A stretch of 64,000 nucleotides of DNA from Styela clava. Lineage: Eukaryota; Chordata; Ascidiacea; Stolidobranchia; Styelidae. A model generated the notes under the pieces. It did no database searches. It saw only the letters and a program-made list of their open reading frames with translations, and was not told where the DNA came from. The stretch spans positions 15,987,001 through 16,051,000 of the forward strand of contig NC_135258.1 in assembly GCF_964204865.1 (NCBI RefSeq). Reading direction: 5' to 3'. This document shows positions 44,544 to 58,300 of this stretch, piece by piece. Within the stretch, counting starts at the first letter, position 1. Each line of letters starts with the position of its first letter. The translations under genes and the position numbers were made by a program.

Positions 44544-47500
44544 TTCTTCAATTTCTAACAGCTTTCAGTTAATTAAAATCGAAGTGGTTTATCTAGAGAT
44601 TTCTATAACAAAACTCTCTAATAGGTTATTCATTTTATTCAGCAACCTGCAACTACAAGTACCTATTCACTTTTATATTTACAATTTTTCTTGTTTTTAT
44701 TCAAAATTTCATCCAAATTTCCCATGGATACTTAGGTCTTTTTCGAGATTAAACTCCCTGCCTCATTCTTGTTATGAGTATAACATTACATCACGGTATT
44801 GATAGTCCACTTCAAACGGGCGTTTTCGCGACATGAAGATAAAATTAAAGTCCGGCCTCAAACACGCTATATTAAAAATATTTTAATATCATAACTCTGT
44901 ATAATAATGTTTGAATAGCTGCCAGAGGACGAGAGCACTCGATATTGTAAACTCTCTTTACGGGGGCACGATTCCCATTTCCCAAAATAGCAGCAATATG
45001 TCTCGTTAGAGGATTGTGGAACATGTCTTTGTTTGTTTAAAACCTTCATTTATTATGACGGTGAACTTGAAAAAACAAACGAGACAATGTAAATTCAAGA
45101 ACGCGCGGTGACGAATCAATATTATGGTTACAATTCCAAAGATCTAGTCTTTTTTGGAGGAGTGAAAGGTGACGTGATGGATGACCTCGTACTCAGACAA
45201 AATGTCGCTTCTGAACCAGTAGCCACATTATACTCGTATATGGACGGACCAGAACTGAACAATACCGAACACGTATGCCCCAAACCAGGCATATAAAGCA
45301 AATGAAAAGCGGTATCTTCTTAAATTTTAAATCCCTAACTACGGGCCAGATTGTTTTTACTATTGTATCGAATTCAATTGAAATTCTCAGAATAAATACC
45401 CTCTTGTCCGCGCGCGAAACATCCATAATAGCAAATCATTTCTGAAGAGGAGAGCGAAACCCATGTTTGCAGAAGAAATTGTTAAAGTTTATGGAAGTTC
45501 CGTCAAACCAGCATTATTGATGTATCCGCGACTTGATATTTATTTACTTACATAAGTCCAATCCCCAATGTATAAATACTCGTTACTAGTTTTTGAGGTA
45601 CAAATGCCGTATTATACAAAGCCCATGCTTGATTGTTATACGCCTTGTAATCGTAATCTTCATATCTGCGTTGTGCGAAGAGTACAATTCGCATTCAGAT
45701 GGAGACACGAAGTTTAATATAAAAGCCTCACATGTGGTCACAAATTTATTACTTGTTAATCCCACAAACTAGCTCAGTACGTATGCCACTGCGCCTCTAT
45801 ACAAATCGGTAATTGGAAGCAAAGACCGAAATTTACTAACAAACAAGGGTACCAGCAACTTTAAACAATTTAGGAGCAACGCGGATGCGCTGGGTGCTCA
45901 GTTTAATCCGTTTACGAGACAACAAGTTTCTTTTCTTATCGCTAGAGCAAACAAACTAATGTACTCAATATATACCAAAGGTTAATCGTTTTCAATCGAA
46001 ATCAAATATTTTTATCTGTAAGTGTAACCGAAGAAAAATATCATCGCATAATATCAAATAGATATACATCTGGTGACAACCACGAATACCACCTGTGCGC
46101 TAAAATATTGAAACATAAAAATGCCAGAACTTAATCGAACTCCACGGATGCGTGATTTAAAAAAAAAACTTGTACATCGTTTATACGTGTTTATTTTAAT
46201 GATCCGTAAAATGATGTTATACTCAATCGATAATATTTTTATCATATCTACATATTTTTATGATAAATATATACATTACCTAATTTTGTACTTGGATTTA
46301 TATTTTATAAACGGTCATTCTAGACTGAGATGGGATTCCTCCAAATTATAGATATTCGACACCAATATATTCACTCTTTGACGAGGAGCTATGATGTGGA
46401 AGTAAATAGTCGCTTAGGGCCTTAGACGCAAAGATACACTAATATTGGGAATGATGGGATCTATTCGACCAATATATACCACCACGTATAGTACCCCTTG
46501 GATGGCAACCTTACACATTAGCGAGGTGCTTATATTCATTTGTATACTATAGTCCGCAAAAGTTTAATGTTGATGCTTTTACTAATACAAAGCTCAAAAA
46601 TGATTATAAACTAAACAACTTCAAAACTCGCATAAATTTTAACTTTTTGTCTAAACTACCACCACCCTCGTCATCAGGTCAATTGTATAATAATAAGATT
46701 GCTGCAATCTTCATAGAACATGAGTAAACAAACTAATGTACTCAATGACAAGCCATAATCGTTGTCTTCGGAACTCAAACATTTTTATCTATGACCGCGC
46801 CACACTATCCCCGCAGCGTTAGCAAACAACAACACGTTTATTCAGAAGTTGAACTGTAACCGCCGTTCTGGGACTGGGTTAAACGTCACTGATTGCAAAC
46901 AACTTTTAATCTACTTCATTACTTTCATCAAATAATTCATACATTTATTCATGGACTAAGGTCAAAACTTTTTATGCTGAGTATAGTATAACTCGACGAC
47001 ATGCACGCGCATGCCCCATAGTTGCGACTGGGATTGCAGTGCAGATCAGATATCTTTCAGTTTGCAGTACAATTTTATAATTGACGGAATATGAAGAAGT
47101 TTGCTATAAAGACTACAATCAGCAAATCAACTGATGGTAGATAAAATCACATCAGTGGGGTTAACGACTGAGTTGCCGTACTTGACAAACCAGTTGCTTG
47201 CTACTTTTCAATGAACATTAAGGAATGATTTTGTACAAAAATGAAATGTTTAAACTTTAAAGCTACGAAATAAATAGAATGAGTGTCAACAAAATTATGA
47301 AAAATGATACAAAATATGCTTGGAATAATTAGTGGGATTTAGAGTTTTAGACACCTGAATACGCCAATAACTCATCAAACTGTAAAGATTATACTCACAC
47401 GTATCTATTATTTGGATTATAAGTTTATGCTTCCATGTTTAGAAATTCTGAATCCCACCGGCTCCAGTATGTGCTATTTCTACGAATATTACGTCATCCT

Positions 47501-49325
47501 GTGGTATTACGTCAGAGCAGTCCGCCGTCATTTTTACAAAGCCCAATATACGTCAGAATATGACTTTTTAGGTTTAAATTGAGAAAATGAATGACATTTC
47601 TTTAATTGTTCTATCGGATAGTATTAAAAATACTTTGTAACGTAATTTTGCTTCGTAACCTGTAGTGAGTTTTTCAAGAACTGTTGCATACCATTTTTTG
47701 TCAAAACTAAACACTGAATTCTACACCATCTATGTACAGTAGGGGACGACTTCTAGTTTATTGTATCCAATAAGTTCATCGTTTTCTGACTTAAACTATA
47801 TATGAATACTATAATTATTGACTTTTTACAGCTTGCCCTAATTATATACTGATGTTTTCAAGTTCAACTCTGATATTCATGATAAGTGCTTATATGCAGT
47901 TTAAATCTGGTCCCTAATTATTTTCATTATGAGTGTTTTATAAAAAGTGGCCACAAATGTTATGAATTGTTCGTGCGCACCTAACCTTGGTGTTATATGG
48001 ACTGGAAACGCAACCAGTCATGATTCATATATATGTTTGTTAGTTACTTTCTTACATTTACTCGTGCCATTTGAATAGCTAACAGTCAGTCGGTTGGCCT
48101 TGTTGATCTCGAAATTTTGTCCACTGATTATATTTCATGTTCATTATTTTAAATACAATAACGATATAAATAAAATGCTAACAGTAGAGGTTGCGCGAGA
48201 CTAACTACCGATCCTTTCTCAATGCCTTTGCGCTAGTGGATAAGTATGCGTATAATGCAAGGATGCTGTAACAGAAATAAAAATACCATACTATGCAATT
48301 CAAGAGTCCTGCTGCAAACTAACACAAACGTATTTCATGTAACGTTTCATTTGACCAAAATCAGACTTTCTCAGCAGGGTTCTTGAATTGCATAGAGTTA
48401 ATAAAATGCATTCGCAAATAAATCATCATCTCTAGTTCTGCCACAAAATCCATGATTCAGCATTCTGTATTGTCTTACTTTTATAAAACTAACAATGATG
48501 TTTTGAAGAAATCGCCTCACCTCTGGCCAATAATAGTTTGTGCTTGTACTCGAACATAAGTAAAAAAACTAAATAAAAAAAATTTAATTTATTCCACTTT
48601 TTTAAATCGCGAGATTTAATTGCAGTGAAACTCGCAATCGGGACCAGAAAATGGAACTGAATATGGAAAAGTTTGAACGAAAAATTTGAGAACTCAAAAT
48701 CGATCATCACATTTTTGGGTGGACGTTGTGGTCAATGTTATGATAATGATCACTCGGTTTTTGTTTGATTTGAAACACCGGGATATGCAGACATTTAATT
48801 TTTTTATGCTCATCTTACGCACAGTGGCTATTTCATCCAATATGTATCGTTTTTGCGAACAAACCAAAATAAAAATTATCTTGCCCGCCCCTCTTTTCGA
48901 GTATATTTTATGATTGTTTTTTCCATCCACTGTAATCTGTACATTTTTGATAAACAGTATTCGAAAATAAACAAATTATCTACCGGATCTGTCTATCATT
49001 AATATATATCACAAGGTGTCGGAAGAGAGCATAATTTGGGACACGTCATCTCAGGGGTTTCCCCTGGTCATCCGATGTTTTGGTTTTTGTTCAAAGTAGC
49101 GCGATTATTCGTGTTCGATAATGACGCGGCCGGTTTTTGAGTCATTCCGTCACTGCAAGTATTTATTCTTTGCTTTTCCATTTATCTGCCTCCTAAGTCT
49201 GTACCTTAATTGTGTTGCACTCCATAATTGCAGGATATGTGTAATGTTTATTTTGTTATTTTTAGTTATCTTAATTAAATCCGACCATTTACTACCTATA
49301 AAAAGTGTCATTGTACTACTGTACT
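44544..49325. other. Intergenic, 4.8 kb, no supported gene
   Basis: I see no exon chain with consistent splice sites. The best isolated frame is 45108-45296 on the plus strand (VFFGGVKGDVMDDLVLRQNV), stopped after PKPGI. It has no recognisable motif and could be a small or terminal exon. A short inverted repeat at 48290-48396 is listed separately. Confidence 0.4.
48290..48396. repeat. Small inverted-repeat element
   Basis: CTATGCAATTCAAGAGTCCT at the left is mirrored at the right (AGGGTTCTTGAATTGCATAG), with CTGCTG adjoining on both sides. A ~25-bp stem encloses ~55 bases. It looks like a MITE, but no clear target duplication is seen. Confidence 0.65.
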
Positions 49326-52300
49326 ATGCTACATCTAATGCAACTAAAATGGGCAGCATTGTTGGCATCACTTGGTGCTCTAACCTCTTTGCTGAAGGCG
49401 CAAGTCCATACCCAAACATTCAAACCAGGAAAAGAGACCAACTTGGACGATCTTGTCAAAGTCTTTCCGACACCACACTCAAACGTTAACGAACCAAAAG
49501 GAAATAGGTGAATATTCAATATTTCCAAACTACGATAGCGTAGACAGTTAAATCGGTATGTCTGTAGTCATTCTTTCTTTTTTCTTATGTCCTTGGTCTG
49601 TCTGTCTGTTGGTAATTCAGTAATTGCTGAAAAGAGTTATTCAGAAATAAGAGAAAGCTTGTAACCCTTCAAAACAAAAAACAACTTTTGTTGCTTCATT
49701 GTTGAAAGTCGAGTACATCACAGTTCTCTGATTCCCAGAAACCCTCACATTGAAACACATCAATTGTAACAATGCATGCAAACCCCTCCTTCACGAGATC
49801 AATCTAAGCGCAATCTAAAAACGTAGTCATTGGATTCCTCTGAAAAATATAATCAAATTTACTGCAGGAAAAAAAATTGCTATATATAGCATTCTAGAGT
49901 TTTAGCAAGAAAATGTCTAGCGGAGACACTGGTCATGTGACGACCGATGCATGTCACGATTAATTTTTATTATTATCGTGACAAATATTGCATGATCTTA
50001 CACATCTGCCGTCGTGTCAGCCATCTTTGTTAGGGTCTAACTAAACTACTGTATTTTCACTATGTCTAGTTCTAGTATCTACCAAGACTTCACTTAATGA
50101 GGATGTTAGCTTCTGGTATAGTAAAGAAGTAATAGAGCCCAAATGTCACAACATTATAAAACACTCTTTCATTATACTACATCCTGCATAATATGTAACA
50201 CATAATACATAGAATTCCCTAATTGTTAGTATATCTCTTCCAACATTTCTTTAATTATTCTTAGCCCATTTATTGTGGTGAGTACATTGGATGGAAAAAT
50301 ATCAGCGTTGGACACAAAACATGGTGGAAAGTTGTTGTGGACAATGGATATTGGGAGCGGCCCACTCGTTTCATCGAGCATTTCCAAACTGCAAATCAAC
50401 CAGGTTGTTAAACTTAGTAATTATTGAATTTTTTTACACCAGGTTTTTTTTACACTACTTTGATTCATATATTAATATAAATAAATAGAGAGATTCTTTT
50501 TGATCAGTTAGTTAAACAATTTATCACTATTATACTGCTTGGACCAGTGTTTTCTACCATGTCATCCAATCTGAACTGTAATCAACTGATAATCTTTTGC
50601 TTAATGGTACCAACAATTCTCTCAAATATAAAAAGGTCTTTTGGGTAAATCTGTTATAAATATTTCGTTCATCCATGTATATTATTATAATGAATTTATT
50701 TTGTGATTACTTAGAGAGACAAGATTAACAAATATTCCACCTTCTAATAAACAGACATGATTGAGCCTTTGGCACTACACTAGTCTTGTGCAACGGATTG
50801 GCAATAGAGAGCTTCTAATAATGTTATCATAATAGTACAGTTTCATGAATAAAAGAATTGCGAATTAAAAATATTCACCTGTAAATTTGATAAAAAAAAC
50901 ACAACATAGTGCTTTTTTTCTTTGACTCTGATTTAGTAACCAAATTTATTTTTCTATTTATTTATTGCAGGATGGGAAGACAATCAGACTCATACCTTCA
51001 TTATCTGGTGGCTTGTTCAAGTTTGATGGAAATTCTGTTGAGGTATGTTTGTTTAAATTTAATAAAATATATATTTTTTATGCTTGAAAAAGTTGTAAAT
51101 GGTAATATAGTTTTTTCAGAATAGATGTACATTACCTTCCAGGAAATAGTTATTCCCATACGGCCATACATAAATATATCTCATTTGAAATTGGCCTAAC
51201 AAGTTCGGTAACTATTTGTCAGTTTACTATTTATTTTTTTAGGCTTTGCCATTTTCAGCTGAGCAATTACTATCATCTTCATTCAAAGTTTCTGATGACT
51301 CTATACTGGTTGGTGGAAAAGAAGTAACAACATTTGGACTAGACTCTAGTAATGGAAAGTATGTTTGTGTTATAATTATAAGCTGCGAGCCTACGATGGA
51401 TAATCATGTGGGAAAGAGTTGCTGGTTTACACGTTAATGTGGGGTGGTTCATGATATCACAAAATTGTTATGGCATCCTTCACCAGAAAGTCCTTGAATC
51501 TGGGAAGAATATCTGGTTCACTATTTCCATATCTGTCATGGACTGATAACTAGACAAACAGCTCCAGCTCGTTATACGATTAATCTTTTTGACTTTTTTC
51601 TTTTCTGAGCTAAATAGAAAAATTCCATTCTCTCATCCTAAAAATAGGCACATTGAGGGTCTCAATCTGTTTTCTGTCTCTTCTAGTATTGTATATCTAT
51701 GTTCTGCGTATGGATGTGAAACATTTCATGAGGTATCACCAACAACCGATGTAATTATTGTCAAAAGAAGTCAACAAACAGTTCGTTCTGTGGAAAATAG
51801 GCATGGACGTGAAAAGTAAGAATAACATTTACAGTCAGTTTTTGTTAATTTGATTTCCAAGATTTTAAATGGTATATAATGACATCAATTCATTGAATAT
51901 ATATTTATAGAAAATGTAGAGAAGTGAAGGATCAAATTGTAAGGGAGAGGGTGATCATATATAGGAGAATTGATAGGTCACTTGCTTTTGTGTGGTTTTC
52001 ATTTTCCATGAGACATCTTTATGGGTGTGGCATTCTCCACCAACCATGTCCAAGTATTTGAAAGGAGAAATGGTCATCCATATTTCAGACAAACTGCTAA
52101 CTGAGTGACTAAAATGATGATATTTCACAAGCCTCTTCTGTTATCCATATGACAATTCACTAGCAATAAATCTTTTATTCAATTATTTGGACATTATATT
52201 CTGTGTTTATCTAACTTTTCTTTTACAGTTGGAACTTTACCGTTGGCGAAGTCGAATTGGAGGTTTCGAGAGGAAAAACTTATCAGCTATTAGAACATTC

Positions 52301-55300
52301 TGGGGATGAGGGCAGTTCGACTGAACAGGTAGGCTATGTAGCATCTTGATTTTATACGAAAATTCTTTTCATTTCACAGATTTTTTTATTGTACAATAAT
52401 TCTCAAATGTTAATAGTCCTATTAATAAAGCATACATAGAAGTAATTTATGTCCTAACATTTCAGGGGTCTACCACAATGCATCATCACCACCAGGATAA
52501 CTCTCACTCCGAAGGGAATCCAGATGCTTCAAGTAAGTTTTATTAGGGCACAATTTCATGACCTGCTATAGTATTGTAGTCGCTATTACTGATTATGTCT
52601 TTGTTTTGTGTGTTTATTATATTTATATTTGGTATTTCAAAATTCTGCTCTACCATTCATTTCATTTTCAAATATACTGAATTTATCCGTTATGTAAAAA
52701 AAATAAAGATGTATTACAATATGGAATGATATAAAGACTTTTTAAAACTTAATACGACTTTGCTGTGATAAGCCAGTAAAAACATGTGTATTCCTTACAT
52801 GAGGCATCTTTTATTTGAAAATTTTTCAACATACAATTTTGTTACTGTCTCAACATGTGATTCTGTTTTTTCTGTTGCTAAATTGCTATTGTTATTACTG
52901 TCTGTAGATGAAATTAGAAGGTACGGTATCAGTATAAACTCAGGCATAATATCAATGCTACATACCGTACATACACAATGCTTTTTGAGCTAATCTTAAA
53001 CAATTGCTGGTGTGGCTGTCTTTCATTTATATTATTATTCACATTCTAGCGGACCCAAGATCATCGAGTATATTCTCAAAACTGAATGTATTAGTTCCAG
53101 AAGGCACTATCTACAAGTTCAATGATGAAAATAAACCTAGTTTGGATTGGAAGCACAAGGTATGCTGCCACTTGTGATAGATTAAAATGTGGAATAAAAA
53201 TAGATTTCAATAGTCAATTTTTTATGTTTAGTATACTAAAACATGTATTTAAAATGTCATATATATTGAATTTTGCAATGGTGAATCAAAAAGAGTAGAT
53301 TACTGAATTCAAGTTTCATTATGGATTATTTAAAATCAAACAAAATGGGAATTGAGCCTCATAGAATAGGATTAGGATTTCATGTTTATCCTGAGATAGA
53401 TGAATCTGATAAGACAACTTAATTATATGGCCAATCGTGGCCTCTTATTTGGTTACCGGCCCATGTCCAGTATTGTAATAGTTATCAGTTATTCGTTCCA
53501 GATACATTAACTTACCGGTAATAGTGAAGGAAGCCCCAATGGTCATGAAATCTATCCTATGACGGCAGTCTTCTTGCACATAATTATTCCTTACATGATT
53601 CGATCGAACCTGCGCAGGGTAAACAGTTGTGATGACATAGGTATTCCTAGCGCCTAGCATAAAGTGACGTTCATTGAATGCATAAAGTGATATTAACTGA
53701 ATTTACCATAATTTCTAAACAAGAAACTTTTTTTAGTTTGACAGTCCAATTGCAAATGCTTGGTATGTCAATGGAGGAAACTATCAAAAACTTGATTTAT
53801 TCGATCCAGAGACAGTTCCTGCATTGAGGGATAGAAATAATGGCCGAAGTAATGGAGACCCCACTATTTATATGGGTGAGAGTCCTTATCTTGACTTTCA
53901 TTTTAGGAACCCATCATTTATTGATTGTATAGTTCAGCATATTTTTATATCTTGCCTGGCTCTCTGATATAATTGCTTGACGATGATTGGTGACTGGCCT
54001 TTACCAATTAAATGGGGCCTGTAATGTAACTGAGGATTCGTTATCTTTGAGTATTCAAATCAGATCTTTCTTCATTTAAATCATTATTTATTTTGCAAAC
54101 GTCGGCCCCATACTTTAATTTTGAATATTTGGAAGTTTCCTCTTATCAAATAATTGTTAGATAAAGTTTTAGCTCATATTTGTATTTAACATCTATATAC
54201 GAAAACAACTGTGGCGCCAGAATGAACAATGTGAATAATGATGTATTGGTTTGCAATTAATCACTAGCCAGGGATCTACTAGTTGCAGGTGTTATTAAAC
54301 TATTTCTACTTACTCAGTTTTCCAAGAATCGTTTTCTCTTTTTAATCTTATAAAGTTAGAGGCACTGAAATTTATCTAGGTGAAATCGGGAACATATTTT
54401 CTGGAAGGATCGTACCGCAATAATTTTTTCACTTCAGTATATGGATCTTCTGTAAAAATAATTGAGTAGTGGTTAGCACCTATGTAGATCAATTCCATGC
54501 CACATATCACAGAAAAATTATTTTACTTTATTAACTTTACTTCTAATGTTCAGGTTTTTATGGAAGCCACGTCTACATTCAAGTGTCATCAACTACCAGG
54601 AAAGCAATAACAAACAGTATGATGCCTTCACCTCGTTCACATGTTAGACCAAGATCTAGATCTCCTTTGTACGTGGAACTATTAATCAAACCATTACTGT
54701 ATTTATGAGAACTGTATTGTTTCGGATAATGTTTTTTTAGTACAAAGTGACATTTCCTAAAGAAAAATGCTGCCAGGATCAGTGTTATACACAAACTGTT
54801 CTTGTACCGTATAAATCACAATTCCTCATCCAATATATATGAGGGAACTAAAAAAATCAGTTAATTTTTTTTGGTAAATATGTGGGTTATAAACTTATAA
54901 TGAGACATGTGAATAGAATTTTTCACAACATCTTTATACACAATTTGTTTTTATTAACAATGCTCTATCCAAGTAGCTACTCTTAGATAAAAAGAAAATA
55001 CTATAGTTGAAATGACTGAAAAATCTTTCCTGTTCGGCATTGCCTACCCAATTTAAAACACTATGGGTGAGGTGATGGGCATGAGATTTTACCCTTCGAA
55101 GTTGCGATACCATCTAGTTAACGCTTTTAGTCTAGAACTCAAATCACTTATTCACTTATTGATTAATCTGAATACTAATGTATATTGAAATTTTTTTATT
55201 CAATTGTACAGACATAACTATCTCTTAACTTTTTGGGAATTAATTTGGAATATTTTAATTTTTTACTTTGTTATTATTGATATTCAATGATCAAATCTCT

Positions 55301-58300
55301 TTCAGTAACCAGGTAGTGAAATTTCCATATCGACCATTTACGGCATCGTCTGATCATTTGAAACGTGCTGTTGTGGGTGAATCTAAAGAAGGTGAAATTC
55401 AAGTTTATCAGAAAAGTAATGCAAAAGGAAGTTGTGGGAACAATCTTGCTATATATAGAGATAATACTAATGGTGAAGGTCAGTGGAATTTCCTATTATG
55501 TTTCAATTGAAATAGTATTGCTTATCAATTATGTCAAAATGTCTATATAAATAACCAGTCATTTCTAAATACCTGAAATGAAATGTGTTTCACAAATAGA
55601 ATCACAATCAAACATTATATTTATATATAACTAGTTACATGTTACACATTATTCACATCGTCTAGTGTGGAACTAATGAGAAAACTGGTTATTGAGCAAT
55701 AGACATGTGCGCTTTTATTTTTCATTATATATTTAATTAAGAATGCTTAATCGAAAAATTATATTGACCAATTTGATTACTAAATATTGAATGAATAAGA
55801 AAGATTGTTTGAAAAATTTTTCTTGCGCATATATGCATATATGTATCGTATTGTCCAATACTCTGATTCACCTTTACTAGGTCTTTCCTGTTCTGAATTC
55901 AGTTCTGTTTAGTCATTGGCAAAATACTATTCATCGCAACATTCTTCCTTTTGAAGTGATCAATAGAAATATTAATAATTTCAAATCCATTTCAAATCAT
56001 TTCATATATGTATACAAAGTTTTTGACTTCCTGTGATATCATAATATTACAGAGTTACTAGAGCTTGATAAAATATTTCAATACCGAATAGCGAATTGAA
56101 TATCAAAGTATTTGGATGGTATTTTATGCCTGCCACTTCATATAAAGCCTAAATAACTATGTCACACCGACAAAAACAACCCTGTGAAAATCTCATGTGT
56201 CATTAGCAACTTTTTCTGCCCTGTGAAAATTTCTGTAGGGAAGAGCTTTGCCTATCCCTAATTGTTACCATATATTTTAGTTTTATCTTACTCTCTTGAT
56301 TTTGATACCAACATTAGTACATTAAGAAAAGGATAGAATGATCATACAGGCAATTGAAGTTAAACTTAATTTGAAATTTGTATTTGTTCAAGAAAGTATA
56401 TTTTTAAATAATTCAAATCATCAAAATGCTTATTCCAACGTTACAAAATAAAATTTGTGAAAGTAAAATACTTATAAAGCACTAAATACTTTCCTTAATA
56501 TTTGCTATTTTTGAATTAAATCATGATAATATTACTGGTTTTTATATTGTAAAATTATGTTGCATGAGCCCTCTTTTTTAACCCAGTAACAACTTTTATA
56601 CAATTTCACCTTTTTTCAGATGTTGGATATTACTTTAAGAGTGATATTCCATACTTCATATCAATTTCGGAATCTGGTAAAAAGGGAAGAACAACTGAAT
56701 TAGATGATGGAAATGAATCATATGGGTAGGATATGAGAAAAATAAATTTGTGGAAATTTGAAATGTCATTACTAAAGCTAGTTTTAATGTGCGCTGTGAT
56801 GGAATCATTTTGGGTACTCCCATAGTGTGTGTACCAGGTTAAGGCATACCGTAATTTTACTCCGATTTTCTCTATTTTAGTTCTGTTACGAGTCCGAAGA
56901 CTGTCTGTGTTAGGCAAGTGAATATACCCCATGCCCATAGGTTTTAGTCCTTTTACACAACTTAATCTAAAGTAGAGCGCCCATATTTGCAATATTATTT
57001 AATTTTAGATGTCGATTAGTTTGTATGCGACTAGGAATTGGGTTAGAAAGGGGTTTGTTTTGAGAGAATGGAAGGAGCCCTAATGGTGTTAGTAATATCT
57101 TGACTTTATTGGGTGGAGCAGTGCAGCATCTGGGATTTAGGTTATCTGATTGTCGACCTATGTAGATACAAAATAAAGGGGGTATTTTTTGATAAAGTTA
57201 GTTTGGCAATGCTCAAAATTGATAAATACACTGCCTGTACATCGTAAATTTTTTGATTGATGATAATAATTGTGTAACAGTAGTATTGTTATACTAACAT
57301 TTATAGCAGTCCAATATACAGTAATCAGAAGTATAATCTATAGCTCAGTCGTCCTATATTTTATGCTTGGCAAGTTAACCTAAATTCTATTTTCTCATTT
57401 TGAATATGAGATGTATTCTAAATTGGGTCATGATCAATAGCAAACATTTGTCAGTATAGTGTATATTAAATGGGTTTTTAATTTGAAGACCTTTTTGATC
57501 ATATTGTAAGACACTTCATTTGCTTAAAAAAGTTTCTATCAAATTTCCAATTGATTTTGCTAGAAACACTTCACTTTTGCATCGTATTGCAGTGGCACTA
57601 TATTATGGAAAGTCATATTCAAATCTAACAATTTCATTTGTCAGAAACTCAAACATTGATGTTGTTTATTCATCTTTCATGCATTGGTGGAAAGAAATCT
57701 TATTCATTAGCGTCACGACATCGATATTCATGCAACTCTTCATCGTTAAAATTATGCAACTATCTAAGGTTTGTGTTTTTTCATGTGCGAATGTGTTGTG
57801 AAATTAGAATCATGTAAAAAGTCGTTTTCCATGTATATTTGATATTGGGAATGTGTTACAATATTCAATTTGTCATAGCTAAAATAATGTATATTTGCTA
57901 TATGTGTCAGATTTAAGAAGTTTATATACTGGGTGACCCCAAAAACCAAAACCTACATCATTTGAAACATATCTTAGAACATAAATTTTGTGCAAAGTGT
58001 CTTGGATTATTGAAACCTTTTGGATGCAATCATATACAAACAAAAGTTCAAGAGTTGAATAAGTTTTCTTCGTAGAAGTAATAGAGATATTCATGAGTTC
58101 TGTTTTTTGGGTCACTCACTCACTCTGTATAACCGTGGGATTGCATGACTAGCAACTATTCAATATCTTATGTATATTATGCATGTGCCGTTTCAGCACG
58201 AATAAGTTGAACATATATTTGGATACACCAAATCCTATATTGCTTGTCTGTACATTTGTGAGGTGTTATATCGACAAAAATGTATTGAATCGGTACAAAG

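Noticed and set aside
45108..45296. 62-codon plus-strand frame in the 4.8-kb gap
   Set aside because: Reasonable composition but isolated, with no recognised domain. Mentioned only as a possible exon.
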